From Candidatus Eiseniibacteriota bacterium (lineage in GTDB: Bacteria; Eisenbacteria; RBG-16-71-46; CAIMUX01; WJJG01), in the NCBI GenBank assembly GCA_016867695.1, contig VGIY01000137.1, positions 1 through 6,925 on the forward strand: DNA of 6,925 nt, written 5' to 3'. The position numbers were made by a program, and so were the translations under genes. This document shows, piece by piece, positions 1 to 5,629 of the stretch (position 1 is the stretch's first letter; every line of letters begins with the position of its first letter). The notes beneath the pieces were generated by a model that ran no database searches, was not told where the DNA came from, and worked only from the letters and a program-made list of their open reading frames with translations.

Positions 1-44
1 GATCGGGGCGGGTCATGGGGCGTGCGGTGGGAAGGGGGGGCGGG

Positions 45-2375
45 ATGAGCGCGCGGCAAGGCGTCTGGCGAGAGCAACTGCCGCTGGGAGCGGCGACCCT
101 GTCGTTGGAGACCGGTCGCATCGCCCTCCAGGCGGCCGGGGCCGTCTGGCTGCAGTGGGGGCGGATGGTGCTCCTGGCGGCCGCCAGCAGGCAGGAGGCC
201 GGCGGACCAGCCGCCGGGTTCTTCCCGCTCACGGTCGAGTACCGGGAGAAGCTGGCCGGCGCGGGGCGCGTGCCGGGCGGCTTCTTCCGCCGCGAGGGCC
301 GCGCGACGACGCGCGAGACCATCGGATCGCGCCTCGTTGACCGGAGTCTCCGGCCCCTCTTTCCGGAGGGCTTCCGCCGCGAGACGCAGGTCGTGGCGAC
401 GATGCACAGCTTCGACCCTTCCGCGGATCCCGAGGTGCACGCCATCACGGCCGCCTCCGCCGCGCTGATGCTCTCCGACGTCCCCTGGGAGGGCCCCGTG
501 GCGGGCGTGCGCGTCGGGTGGCGCGACGGCGGGCCGCGCGCCTTTCCCGAGCGCGCCACGGAGCCGGCGCGGGGGCGCGGCGACGGCATCGGCGGCGCTG
601 CGGGGCAGGGCGGGTCCGGCGCTGGCGAGGCGGAGGGGCAGCGGGCGCCCGATCTCGATCTCATCGTCGCCGTCAGCCGCGGCGGCCTGGTCATGGTGGA
701 GGGAAGCGCCGCGGAGATCTCCGAGGAGCGTCTGATGGCGGCGCTCGACGCGGCCAGGGCGGCGGCGGAGCCGCTGCTCGCCCTCCAGGAGAGGCTGCGC
801 GCGGAGCGCGGGAGGGAGCAGCTGCCCCTGCCGGGCCCAGGGGATGCGGCGGATCCGGCCCTGGCGGAGTCGATTCGCGGGATCGTCAGCGTCGGCGCCG
901 AGCGGCTCTTCGGCGCGGCGGACAAGCATGAGCGGCGTCTCGTCGCGGCGGAGATCCTGGCGGCGGCCGAAGCCGCGGCGGCCCCGGCGGGTGAGTCGGG
1001 GGGCGGTGAGAGGGCGCCTGGGGCATCGGGAGCGCCGGGGGGCGGCGGCGAAGGGGCGCCGGGGGGCGGAGAGGGCGCTCCCGGCGAGGGGGTGCCGGCC
1101 GGTGCGCGAGGCCCGGCGGCGGGCGCGGCGGTTCGGGTCCGAGGCGCCAGGCAGTCGGCCGAGGCGATGCTGCGCGCCGAGATCCGCGGCCGGGCCCTCG
1201 ACGGCCGGAGGCTCGACGGCCGCCGCGCCGACGAGGTGCGACCGATCTCGGGCGAGGTCGCCTGCCTGCCCGGGGCGCACGGCTCGAGCCTCTTCACCCG
1301 CGGCGAGACGCAGGCGCTAGTCACCTGCACGCTCGGCACGGCGGCCGACGAGCAGCTGATCGAGGAGCCGTCCGGCACGCGCCGGGAGCGCTTCATGCTG
1401 CACTACAACTTCCCGCCCTACTCCGTCGGCGAGGTCCGGCCGCTGCGCGGCCCGGGCCGCCGCGAGATCGGCCACGGGCATCTCGCCTGGCGCGCGCTGC
1501 GCGGCGTCCTGCCTCCCGCGGAGCGCTTCCCCTACACGATCCGTCTCGAGTCGGAGATCACCTCGTCGAACGGCTCGTCGTCGATGGCCACCGTCTGCGG
1601 GGGGGCGCTCGCGCTGATGGACGCCGGCGTGCCGCTGCGCCGCCCGGTCGCGGGGATCGCCATGGGCCTGATCTCGGAGGGGGGCCGGATCGCGATCCTC
1701 AGCGACATCCTCGGCGACGAGGACCAGCTGGGCGACATGGACTTCAAGGTGGCCGGCAGCGAGGAGGGCGTGACCGCGGTGCAGCTCGACAACAAGGTCG
1801 GCGCCCTCCCGCGCGAGGCGCTCGAGCGGGCGCTGGCCCAGGCGCGCGCCGGGCGGCAGCACATCCTGCGCGAGATGCGCGGGATCTGCGCCGCGCCGCG
1901 CGAGACGATGCCCGCGCACGCCCCCAGGGTCGTGCAGCTGCGGATCCGTCCGGCGCGGATCCGGGACCTGATCGGTCCCGGGGGGCGCCACATCCAGGCG
2001 ATCCAGCAGAGCGCGGAAGTCAAGATCGACATCGCCGACGACGGCCGGGTGACCGTCTTCGGCGGCCCCGGCGCCCGGCTGCGGGAGGCGGAGCTGCGGG
2101 TGCGGTTCTACACGGGCCTGCCGAGCGTGGGCCGCTGCTATCGGGGCCGCGTGACCGGGGTCCGGGACTTCGGCTGCTTCGTCGAGATCTTCCACGGCAT
2201 CGAGGGGCTCGTGCACGCGACCGAGCTCGATCGGGAGCGCGTCGATCACCCCTCGAGCCTGGCCGCGGTGGGCGATGAGATGATCGTCCGCGTGCTGGGC
2301 ACGACCCGCGAGGGGAAGATCCAGCTCTCGCGCAAGGAGGCGCTCGGCGTCGACCCGAGCGAGATCGAAGCATGA
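45..2375 (+). CDS. pnp: Polynucleotide phosphorylase (PNPase)
   Basis: Phosphorolytic 3'-5' exoribonuclease of RNA turnover; family members are cytoplasmic trimers that use phosphate to release nucleoside diphosphates. From the ATG at 45 the protein has 776 residues against about 700-710 in typical PNPases. Visible in order: first RNase PH core with the RNA-binding PGGFFRREGR loop (78-87) and RPLFPEGF (103-110); helical domain; second RNase PH core with LFTRGETQALV, HYNFPPYSVGE, NGSSSM (509-514) and GDEDQLGDMDFK (557-568), so the catalytic serines, both aspartates and the lysine equivalent to E. coli S438/S439, D486, D492 and K494 are present; KH domain with IGPGG (643-647); S1 domain at about 694-763. 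Two Gly/Ala/Pro/Glu-rich insertions (about 170-202 and 314-363) explain the extra length. I chose ATG 45 over the in-frame ATG at 15 because GGAAGG lies 9 nt upstream and the protein then begins where other PNPases do. The usual upstream neighbour rpsO cannot be seen. Confidence 0.96.
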   Translation: MSARQGVWREQLPLGAATLSLETGRIALQAAGAVWLQWGRMVLLAAASRQEAGGPAAGFFPLTVEYREKLAGAGRVPGGFFRREGRATTRETIGSRLVDRSLRPLFPEGFRRETQVVATMHSFDPSADPEVHAITAASAALMLSDVPWEGPVAGVRVGWRDGGPRAFPERATEPARGRGDGIGGAAGQGGSGAGEAEGQRAPDLDLIVAVSRGGLVMVEGSAAEISEERLMAALDAARAAAEPLLALQERLRAERGREQLPLPGPGDAADPALAESIRGIVSVGAERLFGAADKHERRLVAAEILAAAEAAAAPAGESGGGERAPGASGAPGGGGEGAPGGGEGAPGEGVPAGARGPAAGAAVRVRGARQSAEAMLRAEIRGRALDGRRLDGRRADEVRPISGEVACLPGAHGSSLFTRGETQALVTCTLGTAADEQLIEEPSGTRRERFMLHYNFPPYSVGEVRPLRGPGRREIGHGHLAWRALRGVLPPAERFPYTIRLESEITSSNGSSSMATVCGGALALMDAGVPLRRPVAGIAMGLISEGGRIAILSDILGDEDQLGDMDFKVAGSEEGVTAVQLDNKVGALPREALERALAQARAGRQHILREMRGICAAPRETMPAHAPRVVQLRIRPARIRDLIGPGGRHIQAIQQSAEVKIDIADDGRVTVFGGPGARLREAELRVRFYTGLPSVGRCYRGRVTGVRDFGCFVEIFHGIEGLVHATELDRERVDHPSSLAAVGDEMIVRVLGTTREGKIQLSRKEALGVDPSEIEA
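1032..1069 (+). repeat. In-frame GC-rich direct repeat inside pnp
   Basis: The 14-mer GCGCCGGGGGGCGG occurs at 1032-1045 and again at 1056-1069, an offset of 24 nt (8 codons). It encodes repeated Gly-Ala-Pro-Gly-Gly blocks in the linker of the PNPase helical domain. The offset is a multiple of three, so gain or loss of a unit by slippage would keep the reading frame. This is probably a disordered linker, not a separate element. Confidence 0.6.
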
Positions 2376-3343
2376 AGTGGTCGAGCGGCGAAGGCGCGGG
2401 GCCGGGAGCATCGCGGGCGAACGGCCCGGCGCCCTCCCCGGCGGCGCTGCTGGTGGCAGCCCTGCTGGCCGGATCCGTCGGCCTGTTGGCCGCGCCCGGT
2501 GCCGGCGGCGGCGCGCCGATTCCCGGAGGCACGCTCCCGGCGGGGCAGGGCCCGGCCGGCCCGGCTCTCGAGCAGGTCGCCCTTATCGCCCACCCGCGCA
2601 TCGGGGAGTGCAGCGGCATCGTCCGGCTCGACGGCGCCTTCTTCGCGCACAACGACAGCGGCGACGAGCCGGTGCTCTATCGCAGCCCGACGCTCGACTT
2701 CGCCGAGGCGGAGGTCCTGCCGCTCCCGGGCGCCGAGGCGATCGACTGGGAGGATATCGCCCTCCTCGACGGGGACCTGCTCATCGGCGACATCGGCGAC
2801 AACCGCCGCCGCCGGGACCGGCTGGTCCTCTATCGCGCCCGCTACATCCCGGCCGCGGAAGAGGAGGCGGGCCGGCTCGAACTCGTCGCCGCCCTTCCCT
2901 TCCGCTACCCGGACGGCCGTCACAACGCCGAGGCGCTCGCCGTCGTCGAGGGGCGGGTGCACATCGTCACCAAGGCGCGCGAGGGGGAGCCGACCTGGGT
3001 CTATCGCTTCGAGGAACTGCTCGCCGACAGCGCGCTCGCCGCCGGGGAGTGGAATGTCCCCCACAGGGCGGCGCGGCTCGAGCTCGGAGTCGGCGGTCCG
3101 GCGACAGCGGCGGACTACGACGACTCCAGCGGCGCGCTCGTCCTGCTGACGGGCCGATCGATCGCCTTCTACGACGGGCCGAGGATCGCGGGGGCGCCCG
3201 TGGCGCAGCTGCCGATCCGCGCCGGCCAGTGCGAGGCCCTCTGCGTGCGCGGGGCCGACCTGATCGTGGCCAACGAGGGCCGTCAGGTCTTCATCCTCGA
3301 GCGATTCGTCGAGCGCATCCTCGATCCCGCGCGGCGCCGGTAG
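2372..3343 (+). CDS. Predicted exported beta-propeller-like protein, function unknown
   Basis: 323 residues. The ATG overlaps the pnp stop (ATGA at 2372-2375) and there is no strong Shine-Dalgarno sequence, which points to translational coupling with pnp. A hydrophobic stretch at about residues 24-41 followed by a Gly/Pro-rich segment looks like a signal peptide or N-terminal anchor, though the preceding region has little positive charge. The mature part has spaced, Asp/Gly-rich beta-type motifs: ECSGIV (79-84), HNDSGDEP (93-100), DWEDIA (125-130), GDIGDN (139-144), YPDGRHNAEAL (179-189), KAREGEPTWVYR (201-212), TAADYDDSSGALVLLT (245-260) and QCEAL (286-290). This pattern is familiar from uncharacterised bacterial secreted proteins that look like NHL/phytase-like propellers; the acidic clusters could bind metal, which is an inference. 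No enzyme family is recognised with confidence. Cysteines are few (C80, C287, C291). Being co-translated with an RNA-decay enzyme need not mean shared function. Confidence 0.8.
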   Translation: MKWSSGEGAGPGASRANGPAPSPAALLVAALLAGSVGLLAAPGAGGGAPIPGGTLPAGQGPAGPALEQVALIAHPRIGECSGIVRLDGAFFAHNDSGDEPVLYRSPTLDFAEAEVLPLPGAEAIDWEDIALLDGDLLIGDIGDNRRRRDRLVLYRARYIPAAEEEAGRLELVAALPFRYPDGRHNAEALAVVEGRVHIVTKAREGEPTWVYRFEELLADSALAAGEWNVPHRAARLELGVGGPATAADYDDSSGALVLLTGRSIAFYDGPRIAGAPVAQLPIRAGQCEALCVRGADLIVANEGRQVFILERFVERILDPARRR

Positions 3344-3388
3344 GCTCGCCGGGGTGACCTTCGCCGCGCCCGCGCCGGCTACCGGCGC
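3334..3388. terminator. GC inverted repeats after the pnp operon, possible terminator
   Basis: GCGCCGG at 3372-3378 and CCGGCGC at 3382-3388 form a perfect 7-bp stem around CTA. The same arm also occurs at the end of the preceding gene: GCGCCGGTAG (3334-3343, including its stop codon) is the exact inverse of CTACCGGCGC (3379-3388), so two mutually exclusive foldings exist. There is no T-tract on either strand, so this is at best a non-canonical or Rho-assisted terminator, or an mRNA 3'-end stabiliser. Confidence 0.4.
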
Positions 3389-3527
3389 TCGATCAGCCCC
3401 TTGAGCAGGCCGTTCGCCTCCCGGCGGAGGCGCTCCGCGGGCGGCGGGGCGGGACGCGTCCGGCGGCTCCGGCGCCGTCCGCCTCGGGCCGCGGCGCGAG
3501 CGGGTCTCGGCGGCCCATTCTGCGGAC

Positions 3528-3556
3528 TGGACTTGGCGCGACCCGGGGCGTATGGT
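3528..3556 (+). promoter_or_regulatory. Weak candidate sigma70-type promoter for the radical SAM gene
   Basis: TGGACT (3528-3533, 4/6 to TTGACA), a 17-nt spacer and TATGGT (3551-3556, 4/6 to TATAAT). Transcription would start near 3563, leaving a leader of about 18 nt that contains the GGGAG ribosome binding site. The match is modest. It is favoured because it sits directly before the gene and the surrounding DNA is otherwise GC-rich and carries no other candidate. Confidence 0.35.
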
Positions 3557-3580
3557 GACCGTGGTCCTCGGGAGCGACGA

Positions 3581-5263
3581 ATGCCGCCGGCGATTCATGC
3601 GCGCGTGCTGTTGGTATCCCCACGGTTCGCGTCACATTCGTTCTGGAACTACCAGGCCACCTGCGCCGTGGTCGGGAAACGCTATTCCGCGGCCCCGCTC
3701 GGCCTGGTCACGGTCGCGGCGCTGCTGCCCGAGGCGTGGGAGCTGCGGCTCGTCGATCGCAACATCGAGGAGCTGACCGACGCCGACATCGACTGGGCCG
3801 ATCTGGTCATGACCGGCGGCATGCTGCCGCAGCAACAGGACATCCTTGCGATCATCGACCGGGCGCAGATCCGCGGGAAGCCGATTGCCGTGGGCGGCAC
3901 GGACGTGACCTCGAGCCCCCACCGCTACGCCCAGGCGGACTTCCGGATCCTCGGCGAGGCCGAGGAGGTGATGGCCGAGTTCGTTGCCGCCTGGACGGAG
4001 GGGGCCAGGCATGGCAGGTTCCAGGCCGCGCGCTTCCCCGACCTCGCGGACTCGCCCGTGCCGCGCTTCGACCTCCTCAAGCTCGACCGCTACATGCACG
4101 TCGGGCTGCAGATCTCGCGCGGGTGTCCGTTCAACTGCGAGTTCTGCAATGTGATCGAGTTGAATGGCCGCGTGCCCCGGGTCAAGGCTCCCGAGCGGGT
4201 GATCGCCGAGCTCGACGCCCTCTACGCGCTCGGCTACCGGGGGCACGTGGATTTCGTCGACGACAACCTGATCGGCAACCGCCAAGCCGTCCGGCCGATC
4301 CTGCGGGAGATCGCGCGCTGGGTGCGGGCCAGGGGCTATCCGTTCGAGTTCTCGACCGAGGCGAGCCTGAACCTCGCGGCGGACGAGGAGCTGCTGGCGC
4401 TGATGCGCGAGGCCAACTTCTTCGCCATCTTTGTCGGCATCGAGACCCCTGACAAGGCGGCGCTCAGCGGCGCTCACAAGCGACAGAATGTGGGCCGGGA
4501 CATCACCAGCAGCGTGCGGACCTTCTACCGCGCCGGCCTGTTCGTGAACGCCGGCTTCATCGTCGGGTTCGACGCCGAGCAGGCATCGGTCGCCGAGGCG
4601 ATGGTGCAGTGCATCGAGGAGGCGGCGATCCCGGTCTGCATGGTGGGCCTCCTCTACGCCCTGCCGAACACGCAGCTCGCGAAGCGGCTGCTGGCGGAGT
4701 CGCGCCTGCACGCCGGTCACGACATGACGCACTCGGATCAGGTCGCGGATCAATGCTCCTCGGGACTGAACTTCGAGACCCTGCGCCCGCGCGACGAGGT
4801 GCTGGAGGACTACCGCGCGGTGATCGAGCGGATCTACGAGCCCGAGGCCTTCTTCGGCCGGGTCCGCCGCCAGATCCGCGCGCTCGACATCCGCGGACAC
4901 CGCCTGCGGCGCCCGCTCGTGGAAGTGGCGCGCGACCTGCGTTCCTTCGCGCGCATCAACCGCTGGATGTTGGCGAACCGCGGGGTTCGCGGGCCCTACC
5001 TGCGCGCCCTGGGCGACGCCCTGCTGCGCCACCCGCGCGCCGTGCGGATCATGGTTTCGATGGCCGCCCTCTACATGCACTACCAGCCCTACGCGCGCGA
5101 CCTCGTGACGAGCATCACGGGCCGCATCGCGGTCGCGCAGGCCGGGGGGCCGCAGGCCCTGGAAGGCGCCACTCCGCTCCCGGCAGGAGCGCGGCCGGCC
5201 CGGGAAGGCGTGCCGGCGGCCGCGGGATGCCCCGCGGCCCTCGGGGAGCGGGCGGTCGTCTGA
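3581..5263 (+). CDS. Cobalamin-binding radical SAM protein, HpnP-like family
   Basis: 560 residues from the ATG at 3581, with GGGAG (3570-3574) 6 nt upstream. An in-frame TTG at 3401 would add 60 Arg/Gly-rich residues unlike any domain, so I reject it. Residues about 7-140 form a B12-binding-type Rossmann domain (APLGLVTVAALLP at 38-50, LRLVDRNIEELT at 55-66, a GG at 79-80, AVGGTDVT at 103-110). It lacks the DxHxxG motif, as is common in B12-dependent radical SAM methylases. The radical SAM domain has CPFNCEFC with C182, C186 and C189 for the 4Fe-4S cluster, then VDFVDDNLIGN (223-233), FSTEASLNLA (257-266), FVGIETP (284-290) and AGFIVGFD (324-331). The C-terminal part has the MVGLLYALPNT and YEPEAFF signatures of the DUF4070-type region found in the hopanoid C-2 methylase HpnP. 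The last 40 or so residues are Ala/Gly/Pro-rich. The family suggests methylation or another radical change on an unactivated carbon, perhaps of a lipid; the substrate is unknown and no hopanoid genes are in view. Confidence 0.88.
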   Translation: MPPAIHARVLLVSPRFASHSFWNYQATCAVVGKRYSAAPLGLVTVAALLPEAWELRLVDRNIEELTDADIDWADLVMTGGMLPQQQDILAIIDRAQIRGKPIAVGGTDVTSSPHRYAQADFRILGEAEEVMAEFVAAWTEGARHGRFQAARFPDLADSPVPRFDLLKLDRYMHVGLQISRGCPFNCEFCNVIELNGRVPRVKAPERVIAELDALYALGYRGHVDFVDDNLIGNRQAVRPILREIARWVRARGYPFEFSTEASLNLAADEELLALMREANFFAIFVGIETPDKAALSGAHKRQNVGRDITSSVRTFYRAGLFVNAGFIVGFDAEQASVAEAMVQCIEEAAIPVCMVGLLYALPNTQLAKRLLAESRLHAGHDMTHSDQVADQCSSGLNFETLRPRDEVLEDYRAVIERIYEPEAFFGRVRRQIRALDIRGHRLRRPLVEVARDLRSFARINRWMLANRGVRGPYLRALGDALLRHPRAVRIMVSMAALYMHYQPYARDLVTSITGRIAVAQAGGPQALEGATPLPAGARPAREGVPAAAGCPAALGERAVV

Positions 5264-5311
5264 GGCCTCTCGGCCATCCCGAGGCGGTCGCGGGGGGGGG
5301 GCGGTCGTCTG
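5250..5311 (+). repeat. 13-nt direct repeat with a ten-G tract
   Basis: GGGCGGTCGTCTG occurs at 5250-5262 (the last codons of the radical SAM gene) and at 5299-5311, an offset of 49 nt; a shorter GGCGGTCG lies at 5283-5290. The second copy begins inside a run of ten G (5292-5301). It looks like a small local duplication with homopolymer expansion. No function is suggested, and the G-run is prone to sequencing error. Confidence 0.5.
5265..5285 (+). terminator. Possible hairpin after the radical SAM gene
   Basis: GCCTC (5265-5269) plus GG (5272-5273) pair with CCGAGGC (5279-5285), giving 7 bp with a 2-nt bulge and a five-base loop, starting right after the stop codon. No T-run follows; the next landmark is a G-tract. 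It could mark the 3' end of the transcript but lacks intrinsic-terminator strength. Confidence 0.3.
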
Positions 5312-5388
5312 CAGCTCCCGAAGACATGGTCGCCCGTCGGGCCTGGCGGGGGGCCTCCGGCTGAACGAGGCCGCATCGCAGAAGGTCG

Positions 5389-5417
5389 TTGACAGCCCGG
5401 GCCCCAGGGGCTACATA
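5389..5417 (+). promoter_or_regulatory. Strong sigma70-type promoter for the synthetase-like gene
   Basis: A perfect -35 TTGACA (5389-5394), an optimal 17-nt spacer and a -10 TACATA (5412-5417, matching TATAAT at the first, second and fourth positions). The predicted start of transcription is about 5424, exactly where the conserved GATCCTTTAA block of the first RNA element begins, so the mRNA would open with that structure. This agreement between independent signals raises my confidence. Confidence 0.72.
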
Positions 5418-5423
5418 CGCACG

Positions 5424-5458
5424 GATCCTTTAACCGCGGCCCGTGAGCCCGGAAGGAG
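5424..5458 (+). promoter_or_regulatory. PyrR-loop-like RNA element A, sequesters the leader-ORF ribosome binding site
   Basis: GATCCTTTAA (5424-5433) opens the element. Lower stem: TCCTT (5426-5430) pairs with AAGGA (5453-5457). A TAA bulge (5431-5433) follows. Upper stem: CCG (5434-5436) with CGG (5450-5452), an unpaired C (5437), then GGC (5438-5440) with GCC (5447-5449). The hexaloop is CCGTGA (5441-5446). CNGNGA hexaloops above a bulged lower stem are the hallmark of mRNA loops bound by the UMP-dependent regulator PyrR, and CCTTTAA...AAGGAG is the form I associate with high-GC bacteria where PyrR is thought to block translation. Here the paired AAGGAG is the Shine-Dalgarno sequence 8 nt before the ATG at 5467. 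That PyrR is the ligand is inferred from shape; another RNA-binding protein or a small molecule remains possible. Confidence 0.7.
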
Positions 5459-5466
5459 TCCGTGCG

Positions 5467-5565
5467 ATGCGCATGTCGGCAGCCAGGGTCGGCCCCGGCG
5501 CCCGCGAGGGCGAGCGGGGTTTCTTTCTTCCGGCCCGTTTCGCCGCCTGCGCGGCGCCGCTCTGA
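5467..5565 (+). CDS. Leader ORF, 32 residues
   Basis: A short ORF beginning MRMSAAR and ending in TGA at 5563-5565, with the Shine-Dalgarno AAGGAG (5453-5458) 8 nt before its ATG. It lies between two copies of the same RNA element and contains a terminator-like hairpin within codons 9-21. The peptide has five Arg, several Ala/Gly and a Gly-Phe-Phe-Leu stretch, but no Asn or Asp, so it does not look like a classical amino-acid attenuation peptide for an asparagine enzyme. The act of translating it, more than the peptide, may be what matters: a ribosome here would melt the terminator. There is no visible homology and no direct evidence that it is translated beyond its well-placed ribosome binding site. 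Confidence 0.5.
   Translation: MRMSAARVGPGAREGERGFFLPARFAACAAPL
5493..5529 (+). terminator. Intrinsic-terminator-like hairpin inside the leader ORF
   Basis: CCCC (5493-5496) pairs with GGGG (5516-5519). Above an internal loop (GG against AGC), CGCCC (5499-5503) pairs with GGGCG (5508-5512), closed by a GNRA-type GCGA tetraloop (5504-5507). TTTCTTTCTT (5520-5529, eight T of ten) follows at once. A pyrimidine-rich, T-rich tail is exceptional in this GC-rich gap and fits a factor-independent terminator acting as an attenuator. The two C interruptions in the T-tract suggest partial, tunable termination. Confidence 0.6.
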
Positions 5566-5587
5566 CCGGACCGCGGGTCCACTCGGC

Positions 5588-5623
5588 GATCCTTTAATTG
5601 GCGCCCGCGAGCGCCAGAAGGAG
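5588..5623 (+). promoter_or_regulatory. PyrR-loop-like RNA element B, sequesters the ribosome binding site of the synthetase-like gene
   Basis: Same plan as element A, starting with the identical GATCCTTTAA (5588-5597). Lower stem TCCTT (5590-5594) pairs with AAGGA (5618-5622), with the same TAA bulge (5595-5597) and a possible T5598-G5617 wobble. Upper stem TGGCGC (5599-5604) pairs perfectly with GCGCCA (5611-5616). The hexaloop CCGCGA (5605-5610) again fits CNGNGA. AAGGAG (5618-5623) is the Shine-Dalgarno sequence 6 nt before the ATG at 5630. The stems of A and B differ in sequence but keep their pairing, while loop, bulge and lower stem are conserved. That is the pattern expected of a selected RNA structure, not of a recent duplication. 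Confidence 0.72.
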
Positions 5624-5629
5624 GCAGAG

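Noticed and set aside
15..44. Upstream in-frame ATG for pnp
   Set aside because: It adds ten Gly/Arg-rich residues with no family counterpart; ATG 45 has a well-spaced GGAAGG and fits known PNPase N-termini.
3401..3580. 60-residue N-terminal extension of the radical SAM gene from a TTG
   Set aside because: The extension is Arg/Gly-rich low complexity. ATG 3581 has a good ribosome binding site and starts right at the B12-type domain.
5467..5565. Leader peptide as a classical asparagine or aspartate attenuator
   Set aside because: The peptide contains no Asn or Asp codons, so ribosome stalling on those codons cannot be the signal.
5462..5629. Extension of the synthetase-like ORF to a GTG at 5462
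   Set aside because: It would translate through element B and its Shine-Dalgarno sequence; the open frame is explained by the scarcity of stop codons in GC-rich DNA.
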